Assembly (NCBI GenBank): GCA_935421135.1
Contig: OW285188.1
Location: 27,688,433-27,752,432 of the forward strand
Source of the DNA: Bugulina stolonifera
Taxonomy: Eukaryota > Bryozoa > Gymnolaemata > Cheilostomatida > Bugulidae
Length of the DNA: 64,000 nt
Reading direction: 5' to 3'
The notes under the pieces were generated by a model. It was given only the letters and a program-made list of their open reading frames with translations. It was not told the DNA's origin and ran no database searches. This document shows, piece after piece, positions 40,401 through 48,869 of this stretch (the stretch's first letter is position 1; every line of letters starts with the position of its first letter). The translations under genes and the position numbers were made by a program.

Positions 40401-43400
40401 TCATGGATTTGAAACAAGTCTCTGACTGCTCAAAAATAATTTCCCTTGTTAGAAATAAATCATGTTTTTATATGTAATTAAACTGATTTGTTACTCAGAA
40501 TTGCAGACTGTAGGGCTCAATTGTGGTTGGTCTCAAATAAGGCACACGGACACAACTTACATATGCTACTGTATATACCTACTAAGTTGTACTAGGGTGC
40601 CCAGCTACTCGCACCCGCTGCTAAACTGAACGAGTAGCTGGAGTGTAAGCTATGGTCTAGCAATAAAGAGTTGGTAAGGTTACAGATGTTGTAGCCAGTG
40701 TTCAAAGTGTGGTTATAGGGAGTATACGGCATGTACTGACCTCATGTTTAGTGGATACACGGCTAGCAGGCGTGTACCCTCATGTGAAGACTAGCGGTGG
40801 AAATATTAAAGCTTCTTTCAATAGCAGTTGAGCTAATCTGCTTTCATTCGTAGCCCATTAGTACATTGACTAGTCCGCTAGTGTTGTTTTAGTAAAGGTG
40901 TAGCACCCTTACTGACTGCAGCTATTTAGGTCGCCTCGCTTTAAACATTGAGAGGTCGCTAACTTAGCTAATTCAATATTTGAATCAAACGGGTTTTTAA
41001 AGTATTTTCCATTTTTATATTAATAGGCTTTACAAAATGATACATGAGAAATAGACAAACATTTTTATATTAGCAAGTCCCAAATACTACTGTTCACCCA
41101 CAAATATATAACATTTCCGATATTGGCAGGAAAACAAGGGAGAAAAGCCTAAATTTCTTAAACATTTTCTGCATGCACCGTGTACCAACCTTATTTGTTC
41201 CACTTTGAACACTGGTTGTAGCCATCTGCAATTATATTGTGGGAGAAAGGCCGACCAACCTGGTACAAAGGCCGACCTATGCTGAGGGTCCTCAAGGGGA
41301 TAGCTCCACCCGGATGCTCACACTAATTCTAGATACTTGTTTAAACTTGCCTACTATTGTTTATCTTGCAATCAAGTAGAACATTCATATACTAAGTATT
41401 ATTCTATGTTGTAAGCCTATCATAAAGAAGGCCGACGTTTCAGAAAGTGCTGGTTTTTGCCGCCATATTCTTACGCAATTTCCGGGGCTGATACTATATC
41501 GTCCTTCCCGATACTCTGTCGGGCCTTTTACTGGAACTGGTTTTGGTATAAAAGCATTTTACTGTACAAATCAGTTGATGACTGGACTCCAATAAAGTCA
41601 CATCTCCCAAATCAAACGTTACAGAGTCTTCTCTCTGAGAGAGGTAGCTCCAGCTTTGGTCCTATTGGACCACTAGCCCGAACTCACTCCGTGCTCGACC
41701 GAATATACTTTTTCACATACTCTCACATGAACACTAGCATCGTGTCTCTAACCCTTATATGTGCATAAGCTACTACATACTGTTCACTCTTTATGTGATG
41801 CTAGAAGCATAGTCTGATCGACGACTCTCAGGCGCTTCCCACACTCGTGCCATCGGCATCTGTGTGTACTCATCGGCAGAAACATTTCAATATAGCCTCC
41901 AAAATCCATTTTTTAGCTTTATTCAGAAAACACCCAATTTCCCCTATTAATATGTACATGCATGTGATGTATGTCTTTATCCATTCTATTAATAGCTATT
42001 GACTAGCAGAGAGGTTCAGCTTTGAAAGCATATAATATTGTGGAATGAGTGTTTTGTGCTGTCTGCTGTAGAGTGTTGGTCATGGCTACTGGATACTCTA
42101 AAGAGAAGAGAGAGACATTTCCTGGTTCAGATTATGTGGAATATTATGGAGATATCTCTGTCAACCCTGACGACTATGAGGGCATGACTGTACTCATACT
42201 AGGTGAGTATTATGAGGGCATGACTGTACTCATACTAGGTGAGTATTATGAGGGCATGACTGTACTCATACTAGGTGGGTAGTGAATATGACTACAAAGT
42301 CATGACTGTACTCATACCAGGTGAATAGTGAATATGTCTATGAGGGCATGACTGTACTCATACTAAGTGAGTAGTGAATATGACTACAAAGTCATGACTG
42401 TACCCATACCAGGTGAGTAGTGAATATTAGTGTCTTTGCGACCTGAATTTCAGCAAAGGCCAACTTGCTGAAAAATCTTCTGGCCCACTTCCGTCACAGT
42501 GTCGTGAACGTACTGACCTGGGCCGAAAGCAAAATCCTCATTTTTGTGCGAAAAACTCAAGTGTGCCGATGAGCTATGATTTTCTCTGACCAAGTAAAAT
42601 CCCAGGCCAATAGCCCATAGGGCCTAGGCCGGATGGCCACCTTTATTTTTTCATTTGCGACCCAAGTCGGTCCAAGAGGTCGCAGGGACACTAAATGTGC
42701 AAGGTCAAGGGCATCAGTTAGTAGTTTGTGAGGAGTGATTTGTATGCGAGAAGTGTATCTGGTTGTATTTTATATTCTAGGAAAGGGGAACTCAGCGTTT
42801 GAGACAGCAGATAGCATACTAGGGGCCACTAATCTAGTTCACATGATTGGAAGATCTAGAGTAAAACTCTCATGGGAAACACACTATGTTGGAGACCTCA
42901 GGTAAACCCCCTAACTAATGCATAAGGCGGGGACCTCAGCTATAATTGTGTGACATGTAGCACAGCACACAGCACAATACAGTTGCCAGTTGCATCATTG
43001 GAAGTCTAGAGCGCTGATTAGCTCATAGGTGATACAAGTCAAGTATGACTCCTTTGATCGGATTCGGAACTGTTGGAAAATGTCAGCTAAAAACAGAAAA
43101 ATTCAAACTCCAAAACCCAAACAAACATTTTTGGAACAACTTGTTTCTAACTGACATTTTTGATGTATCCCTTTACCCCCTTGATCTTACTGGGATGTTG
43201 TTTTACACACGTGCTACTAGCGTAACTAAAAGATTATTATGGCGTTGGATAATGTTGATTCTATGGTGAATTAGAAATAATTTGGTTGTTTTTAATTAAG
43301 AGGATCACCTTATTTCAAAGCAAAAACTTTGTCAGAAGTTTTCCAGGGACTTTAAATGAAGAAGTTGGTCCACTGTACCAAACTGAACCACTGTTATAGT

Positions 43401-46400
43401 GATTGTGATGTCAAACTGTTATACAGTGCAAGGTACATTAGGAAGCACATTTAATTGTTGGTATCAGTAGAGAACAAACATACTCTTACTTTCATTTTTT
43501 GAGTCAATTCCAAATATAGTCAACGCAAGATGCAGCGAAAGAAATTAACATTCTAATAACTAGTTTTACATCACGGCCATTATAATGTACCATATTATTA
43601 TAGTAAAATGTTTGTTTGGCTAATTTTTGGTGCGAATGCGGACCATTTCCATATTTGTACTTTGTGGAACTGTGATACAGGGCAGTGAACAATGGCTTAC
43701 TAGATACATATCAGCTCAAGTCTCTAGATGCCGTAGCGGAGGCTCCAGTCAGAACCTTTCAAATTCAAAAATTAGACAATGGAAAGCTAAGGCTAAACAC
43801 TTCAAAGGCTGAGTTTGATAACTATTCTATGAGAGATGATTATGATAAAGTGATCGCATGCCTTGGTTTCTCTTACGACTTCTCTGTATTCAATCAGTAA
43901 GTCTGTTATATGCAATATAGACTGTGAGCTATTCAATCAGTAAGTCTGTTATATGTACCATAGACTGTGAGTTAAGGTGTCTTCACGACCTAAACTTCAG
44001 GCCCAGGCCGATTTACAAAAATATTTTCCGGCACACATCTGTCACAGGGTCGCGAACACACTGACCTGGGCCAAAAGCAAAATCCTCATTTTTTGCGCGA
44101 AGAACTCGGGTGTGCCGATGAGCTAAGGATGGTTTCGTCTGGCCAAGCAAAATCCCAGGCCAATAGCCTTTCTGACCTGGGTCGGACAGCCATCTTGTGA
44201 TTTTTATTTGCGACCCGGGTCCGTCCAAGAGGTCGTGAAGACACCTTTAGTCAATCAGTAAGTCTGTTGTATGTACCATAAACTGTGAGTTATTCAATCA
44301 GTGATAGGCCTCAAATAATACTGTGATCCAAGCTCTTGGCACGATTTTCGTCGAATAATAAACTGACGTCATATTTGGATAGGTGTGTAACATGCTAGGC
44401 CATTTTATAATAAACATAATATGCAATAATACGCTAGATATTACAATAATTTAAAATTGATAGTCAGGTAACATAAGCAGCCCATTGAGGTAGCAATAAA
44501 GTATCGTCACCCATTCGCAACTGAGTAATCTAATATTTTTCAGTCGTAAATCCCACACTTCTGTATGTATGAGTTGATATACCGTCACATTAACGGTATA
44601 ACTTAGCCTAAATTCACCATCAGTGTTGGATGAGAATAATAACGTTGGAAAACTAAATGATGGGTGATTTCGCTCCCAACCTCCAACCTCCACACCTGGA
44701 CTGTCTTCATATATACATGCAGGGCTGCATATACTGCGTATGTTTTTACAGGAGTGTGGACGGCCCAAGACCTCACAAGTCATACACCAAGTTCCCACAC
44801 ATCCTTGACACTTATGAGTCTGCACAGGTACCTGGTATGTATTTTGCTGGCACGTCCACCCACTCCCTCGACTTCAGGAGATCTGCTGGAGGATTCATAC
44901 ATGGATTTAGGTACACAAGTAAGTAAAACATGGCATCTGTTTACACGCACACACGCACGCACACACGCACACACCAGTTAATGCTACTAGTGTATATTCT
45001 ACCTGCACTTTAGCCCGAGCTCTATTCAACCTACTTGAATGGAAGTATCAAGGGGTTCCATGGCCATCCCAACCCTTACCATGGATGGGTCTGATGAATA
45101 CTATAACTAAAAGAATGAATGAAGCCTCAGGCACTTACCAGATGTTTGGAGTATTAGGGGACGTCATCCTCATAGACGAGTAAGCTTACCATTACAACAC
45201 ACCATGATCTAAAATTCTAGTTGACGCAGATAGACATATGATTATATATAACAATGGGAATGATACTACTTACACATCATACTTGCACATTGTACTTACA
45301 CATTGTACTTACACACACATCGTACTTACACATTGTACTTACTTATTGTACTTACATATTTTACTTACATGTTGTACTTACATATTGCACTTACATACTG
45401 TACTTACAGCACCCATAAGACATTCAAGATGCTCCAGGAGTTCCCAATCAAACTGATAGGTGATATTTACACCCATAGTGGCCACAACTACTCCAAGGCC
45501 ATTGTTATGATGTTTGAATATGGCCCCGACTTTTCCGGTCCTGGCAAAGATATATTTAGGGAAACGAGATCCGTTGGTAAATCAGCCGAAGGTCACAGAT
45601 CAAACTTCTTGCATCCAACATTCTACTATTATAAGACTCTACCTACAGGTAATATCCATTATGTTATACTATTATAAGACTATACCTACAGGTAATATCC
45701 CTTATGTTATACTATTATAAGACTTTACCTACAGGTAATATCCATTATGTTATACTATTATAAGACTATACATACAGGTAATATCCCTTATATTATACTA
45801 TTATAAGACTCTACCTACAGGTAATATCCCTTATGTTATACTATTATAAGACTATACCTACAGGTAATATCTCTTATGTTATACTATTATAAGACTATAC
45901 CTACAACTTGTACTAGCTCCAACAGATGTTCTGTGTTATCTACATATTCCAATACTGACTAACTAATCATGTACTGTGTAGATGCTGATATGGTGGATGT
46001 TCAGGCACCAAATCTCCTCCCCAGACCAGACAGACTCCACCACATTGTAGAAGACTTCCTCACAGAGTTCGATGCCCCGGTGACCCATTCCCTGCCCCTC
46101 AGGAGGTGAGTATTTCACCATCTTGAATAGCTTTAACAGAAGTTCAGATTAGAAGTTGTGCTCCTTGCAGCTGTAGTTGTTAGTTTAGTTAGTTTCAGTG
46201 AATAGGCAGTGCACTTGTTGATGCTTGTAAAATGTGTTACTGAGTATACACAGTGTTCGAAGTGGAACATCCGAACAATTGAGGTGGGTACAAGGTGCAT
46301 ACAATCTTATAGATTAGTATTCTTGTGTAGCTATCCACTTAATCTTATAGTAGCTAAGAAATTAGTGACTTATTAAAATGAAAAAATCATGCTCAAGTGA

Positions 46401-47999
46401 GATTCAAAACCGATGTCCCTATGAATGACAAGCCAGCACTCTACCATAACACTATCAGGTCCACAGTGACTGTGTAGGGAAAACTAGCTCTTAAAATGAA
46501 GGGTACACGTCTGCTGGCCGTATAATCACACTTCTAACACTGGTTATACATTTTTAAACTGCTGGGTACTTTATACATAATGTTATACACTCTCTACCTA
46601 ATAATGACAACAAAATCCACTAGATTCACGAGATGTGGTGTATTAAATGCTCGCAACAGAGTTTCATAATTTGTCCCGCTCGGCGAAAAAGATGGTAAAA
46701 ATAATAAAACGTTAACTGAAACTTTAGAAAGTGAACCAAGCTCAGCATCGACATTCTAACATTTACAAAATTTTAGCATGGGCATGTGGGAGATCTCATT
46801 TTGCTTGTGATCATCTACCCGGGGCGATTAGACTATTAGAGCAAATAGACAAGAAAAGTTTGGACAGCTACTAATGGATGAACACTGATTTATAGCTTGC
46901 TAAGGAAGCTTTCAAAATTCACAAGCTTTTAGCTGTCAAACGTATTTTTGTTCAGTGTAAAAAGAGACAGGACGTTTCAGAGCAGTAAAGTGACTTTATT
47001 GAACAACAGCCTACAGACAACTGGAGTACGATGTGGATGAATTTGTGACAGTTCGAAGCAGGACGTTTTGAAACCAGACAGTTCAACATCGGACAGTTCG
47101 AAACGTCAAACCTCAACCCCCAGATTTCAACTAATTTTTATTTTTAGTATTATTTTTTATTAAATTAATTGATTAAAAATAATTATTTGTTAGTTGTGTT
47201 CTTCTACATGCAATATACACAGTTTGGAACTGTCTAGTTGTGAATCGCCCTGTTTCGAACTGTCTTTTTCGAAATGTCCCTTTACCGATGTGAGAACACG
47301 CTACTTGTATACTAAAAGTAGGTACGGTGAAAGGTCAAAAGGTTACGTAACTGTCACGTGATTACTTGCTCTTTCACTTCAGCTGATGTAATTTGCCTAA
47401 CATGTCCATTCATTCTTCTATCTCCTACGGAACCATCCAATAACCTTCACCTTAGGCTTAGCTGACACAATTTATGATTGCATTACTACATGTACATATT
47501 ATAGATAAATAGAGACATGGTTGTATTACTACATGTATATATTATAGATACACAGAGACATGATTGTATTACTACATGTACATATTATAGATACATAGAG
47601 ACATGGTTGTATTACTACATGTATATATTATAGATACATAGAGACATGATTGTATTACTACATGTATATATTATTGTAGATACATAAAGACATGATTGTA
47701 TTACTACATGTATATATTATAGATACATAAAGACATGATTGTATTACTACATGCATATATTATTGTAGATACATAGAGACATGATTGTATTACTACATGT
47801 ATATATTATAGATACATAGAGACATGATTGTATTACTACATGTATATATTATAGATACATAGAGACATGTCTTGGTACAGATCTGAGACACAAACTGTCT
47901 GAGGAATGCTTTGAACTAGCTATGACTCATCGCACTTTACCTCTGGACTGCCAGCTTAACTATATGAGTCATGCTGGATTGAGTACACTCAGTATATAA
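28403..47999 (+). CDS. FOXRED2/ERFAD-like FAD-dependent oxidoreductase, 11 exons, 603 residues
   Basis: FOXRED2 (ERFAD) is an ER-lumen flavoprotein of ER-associated degradation (family knowledge). Exons: 28403-28580, 33778-33919, 39840-40022, 42072-42202, 42781-42901, 43681-43896, 44752-44918, 45014-45179, 45410-45648, 45982-46105, 47855-47999. They sum to 1812 nt, exactly 604 codons with the stop, and all junctions are GT-AG. A signal peptide ([11 protein letters not shown]...VSSA) precedes the FAD Rossmann motif [11 protein letters not shown]. Further family blocks: [26 protein letters not shown], the NADPH-binding [72 protein letters not shown] and [12 protein letters not shown]. The C-terminus ends about 80 residues short of human FOXRED2 and shows no KDEL-like signal (ends ...STLSI). 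An alternative last exon cannot be excluded. Confidence 0.95.
29235..29530. mobile_element. Transposon-like repeat with cagttcgaaac motifs, copy 1
   Basis: Left part acatttcgaaaaaggcagtt and right part ctgtctttttcgaacagt are inverted, with internal ttcgaaac-type repeats. A second copy lies inverted at 47040-47290 and shares the ctaatttttattttta-type centre. The class and exact ends are uncertain. Confidence 0.6.
32010..32118. repeat. 10-bp tandem repeat (gtcaccgctg), about 9 copies
   Basis: GC-rich array of ctggtcaccg with ctggccaccg variants inside FOXRED2-like intron 1. It stands out against the AT-rich surroundings. Confidence 0.9.
32225..32740. repeat. 46-bp minisatellite, about 11 copies
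   Basis: The unit is ttgcacagtttcatagtcta followed by catgtatatctatagtaagt ttataa, in FOXRED2-like intron 1. A few copies have an extra ta. Confidence 0.93.
33037..33777. repeat. 39-bp minisatellite running into the exon 2 acceptor, about 19 copies
   Basis: The unit is tacagctagtctatataata followed by ctatactgtaatactatac. The last copy ends tatactacag, which is the actual acceptor of FOXRED2-like exon 2 (33778). Each unit therefore carries an acceptor-like tatactacag. The period of 39 keeps a 281-codon false ORF open, which runs into exon 2 sequence out of frame. Confidence 0.93.
34111..35285. mobile_element. hAT element, 1175 bp, in FOXRED2-like intron 2, carrying a nested hAT
   Basis: Ends CAGGGGTTCCCAACCT and AGGTTGGCAACCCCTG. 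Flanks tcctaata (34103-34110) and ttctaata (35286-35293) are an 8-bp duplication with one mismatch. Interior repeats of aaaggggtacgttgtt lie near the right end. No transposase ORF. Removing the inner element leaves about 466 bp. Confidence 0.9.
34148..34848. mobile_element. Nested hAT element, 701 bp
   Basis: Ends CAGGGTTGGGAAC and inverted TCCCAACCCTG, with a perfect 8-bp duplication ccctaggg (34140-34147, 34849-34856). The interior is rich in atcgaat / attcgat motifs. It lies wholly within the hAT element at 34111-35285. Confidence 0.93.
35377..35928. mobile_element. hAT-type MITE, 552 bp, containing a tRNA-like segment
   Basis: Ends TAGGCCTGCAACGAT and inverted ATCGTTGCAGGCCTA, with a perfect 8-bp duplication tttttaat (35369-35376, 35929-35936). 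Subterminal parts repeat atcgaatcg and cgattct. Inside, at about 35512-35575, is a tRNA-derived stretch with A-box-like tggcagagcgctcgc and B-box gagttcgaatctc. Confidence 0.9.
35512..35576 (+). other. tRNA-derived (SINE-like) segment
   Basis: tggcagagcgctcgctttac followed by gagttcgaatctc gives A- and B-box-like sequences and a TpsiC stem tgag/ctca. No convincing acceptor stem, so not a functional tRNA. It is inside a hAT MITE. Confidence 0.55.
36309..38450 (-). pseudogene. BEL/Pao LTR retrotransposon remnant (gag, protease, RT N-terminus, integrase C-terminus)
   Basis: Read on the - strand. 38383-37812 is gag-like (WRSTFDFLI), ending in a zinc-knuckle-like C-Y-R-W...H...C with one cysteine replaced. 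37732-37202 matches Pao-type retropepsin (Peptidase_A17): [15 protein letters not shown], where the catalytic D-T/S-G is lost, then [14 protein letters not shown]. 36926-36630 matches the BEL RT N-terminus ([21 protein letters not shown]). 36610-36309 is the integrase C-terminal domain ([38 protein letters not shown]). The RT catalytic core, RNase H and integrase DDE core are deleted. Several frameshifts and stops; dead. It lies antisense in FOXRED2-like intron 2. Confidence 0.88.
38625..39545. repeat. actgtagtactgtaat microsatellite split by an LTR
   Basis: Simple repeats of tactgtagtactgt and tactgtaatactgt lie on both sides (38625-38714, 39461-39545) of the solo LTR at 38715-39460, so the LTR inserted into this tract. 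Confidence 0.85.
38715..39460 (+). mobile_element. Solo LTR, 746 bp
   Basis: Begins TGTAATGGTCACGAACAG, ends ACCATTACA, with aataaagacacatc near 39157 and a TATA-like tactatacaaag at 39100. Flanks atcc and atac are similar but not identical. It is related in layout to the other solo LTRs here but is more diverged. Short ORFs inside are shadows. Confidence 0.72.
40110..40452. mobile_element. Foldback element with long inverted repeats and tRNA-like T arms
   Basis: The first about 75 bp (agcaggggaaattatttttg, agcagtcagagac, ataccagtccctgactgggg) is the near-perfect reverse complement of the last about 75 bp (ccccagtcagggactggtat ... aataatttcccttgtta). The inner edges hold B-box-like gggttcaaacccc (right) and, inverted, ggtctgaacctgg (left). 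It resembles two tRNA-derived SINE ends head to head, or a MITE that captured them. Located in FOXRED2-like intron 3. Confidence 0.75.
40696..41214. mobile_element. hAT-type MITE of the CAGTGTTCGAAGTG family, 519 bp
   Basis: Ends CAGTGTTCAAAGTG and CACTTTGAACACTG, with a perfect 8-bp duplication gttgtagc (40688-40695, 41215-41222). The interior is shared with 26928-27270. Intron 3 of the FOXRED2-like gene. Confidence 0.92.
41238..41889 (+). mobile_element. Solo LTR, 652 bp, in FOXRED2-like intron 3
   Basis: Begins TGTGGGAG, ends ACATTTCA, with a 4-bp duplication atat (41234-41237, 41890-41893). Contains tataaaag (about 41546), aataaagtcacatctccc (about 41591) and the family downstream layout. 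Its U3 is shorter than in the other copies. Confidence 0.82.
42161..42425. repeat. Tandem duplication of the exon 4 donor junction
   Basis: The 36-bp segment covering the end of exon 4 and its donor (ggcatgactgtactcatact ag|gtgagtattatga) is present three times in a row (donors at 42203, 42239 and 42275), then in about 60-bp degenerate units to 42425. Use of the second donor would add 36 nt in frame. Confidence 0.9.
42430..42691. mobile_element. MITE with GTGTCTT...GACC ends, copy 1, 262 bp
   Basis: Ends gtgtctttgcgacct and inverted aggtcgcagggacac, flanked by TA. The interior (ctgacctgggccgaaagcaa, aaatcctcattttt, gtgtgccgatgagct) is shared with copy 2 at 43975-44246. FOXRED2-like intron 4. 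Confidence 0.85.
43975..44246. mobile_element. MITE with GTGTCTT...GACC ends, copy 2, 272 bp
   Basis: Ends aggtgtcttcacgacct and aggtcgtgaagacacct are perfect inverted repeats. Same interior as 42430-42691. FOXRED2-like intron 6. The target site duplication is not certain (tta / tta-like). Confidence 0.87.
45295..45409. repeat. 12-13 bp repeat running into the exon 9 acceptor
   Basis: Repeats of cattgtacttac end at the real acceptor tgtacttacag (exon 9 starts 45410), so the repeat unit resembles the acceptor. Confidence 0.8.
45620..45905. repeat. 43-bp array duplicating the exon 9 donor junction, about six copies
   Basis: The unit tactattataagactatacc tacag|gtaatatccctta tgtta copies the end of exon 9 plus its donor. 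The real donor is at 45649; near-identical donor sites follow every 43 bp. Use of a later donor would shift the frame. Confidence 0.9.
46251..46542. mobile_element. hAT-type MITE of the CAGTGTTCGAAGTG family, tRNA-like subtype, 292 bp
   Basis: Ends CAGTGTTCGAAGTGG and cacttctaacactg. Flanks agtataca and gttataca match at 6 of 8 positions. The interior is homologous to 48539-48861, including a decayed tRNA-like segment on the - strand. FOXRED2-like intron 10. Confidence 0.82.
47040..47290. mobile_element. Transposon-like repeat with cagttcgaaac motifs, copy 2
   Basis: Inverted relative to copy 1 (29235-29530). Contains repeated gacagttcgaa and, at its right edge, ctgtctttttcgaaatgtcc. FOXRED2-like intron 10. 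Confidence 0.6.
47490..47860. repeat. 43-bp array duplicating the exon 11 acceptor, about eight to nine copies
   Basis: The unit attactacatgtatatattat ag|atacatagagacatgattgt contains the acceptor and the first bases of exon 11. The last copy is the real junction (exon 11 starts 47855, Y-I-E-T). Confidence 0.92.
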
Positions 48000-48433
48000 G
48001 TCTACATGTACATGTACATGGCTGTATTACATATATGGTGATGTTATAATTATTATGTGTTTATCCTGTACTCCATGCTGTAATACGACCTTGGCCTTGA
48101 GCACCGCTGAGTGCTGGAAGTTATTTGTGGTAAATGCAGCTGTATGAGATAATATAAATACAGTTGCAGATGTTAGGTGAACTTCTAAAATCAAAGTTAT
48201 GATATTTTAACCAGTATAATTACTTCATTGTATAGATTTATGGTGGTGGAATTTGTAGCTGTGTTGTATTTGTATGCAATTCAAATTGGTTATGGTGAAG
48301 AATACTATTACTATCACCATATCCAAGATATTATTTTCATACTGTTACTGTTACAGTTACACTATTGTCAGTTAGTGGGTACTCAATGCCCTGAGAGTGG
48401 GTGTTGTACTTGATTATTTACTTTTCAAGGGCA

Positions 48434-48439
48434 AATAAA
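48434..48439 (+). promoter_or_regulatory. Putative FOXRED2-like polyadenylation signal (aataaa)
   Basis: aataaa in gggcaaataaatg, 435 bp after the stop codon, followed by AT-rich sequence. The 61-codon ORF at 48228-48413 would then be 3' UTR. Confidence 0.5.
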
Positions 48440-48538
48440 TGTATATGATATGTAATATATAATATATAATATATTGATTATGCTAAATCATAAAACTGTT
48501 TTATACTGATACCCAAACATGACAAGTTGGGCTGACAT

Positions 48539-48861
48539 CAGTGTTCGAAGTGGAAAAATTGAGGTGGGTACACAGTACATGCAACCTCACAGATTGGTAT
48601 TGTATAGCTATCCACTTAATCTTATGGTAGCTAAGAAATTAGTGGATTACTAAAATGGAGAAAGTTGTGCTCTTGGGAGAATTGAACTCCAGACCTTATG
48701 GGTGAGTGTCAAGCACTCTACCACCACGCTATCAAGTCCACAGCAACTGCATGGGGAAAACTAGCTATTAAAATGAGGGTACACACCTGCTAGCCGTATA
48801 ACCACTAAAATTGAGGTGGGTACACACCGTATACTCCCGTATAACCACACTTCGAACACTG
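48539..48861. mobile_element. hAT-type MITE of the CAGTGTTCGAAGTG family, tRNA-like subtype, 323 bp
   Basis: Ends CAGTGTTCGAAGTGG and CACACTTCGAACACTG. Flanks gctgacat (48531-48538) and gctgacac (48862-48869) are a 7/8 duplication. It carries a tRNA-derived segment at 48667-48741 on the - strand, with A-box-like tggtggtagagtgcttgac and B-box ggagttcaattctcc. Confidence 0.9.
48667..48741 (-). other. tRNA-derived segment inside a MITE
   Basis: Read on the - strand it has a D-arm-like agcgtggtggtagagtgct and a TpsiC arm ggag-ttcaatt-ctcc with a perfect 4-bp stem. The anticodon arm is weak and there is no clear acceptor stem, so it is a tRNA-derived, pol III promoter-like sequence and not a working tRNA gene. 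Confidence 0.6.
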
Positions 48862-48869
48862 GCTGACAC

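Noticed and set aside
44451..44825. 124-codon ORF on the - strand
   Set aside because: Antisense shadow of FOXRED2-like exon 7 and intron; no recognisable domain.
48228..48413. 61-codon ORF after FOXRED2-like as a separate gene or last exon
   Set aside because: Low-complexity Y/H/L/I content, no domain; lies between the stop codon and a poly(A) signal, so more likely 3' UTR. An alternative exon is not fully excluded.
48667..48741. Functional tRNA gene
   Set aside because: A- and B-box-like sequences and T arm are present, but there is no credible acceptor stem, and it is part of a MITE.
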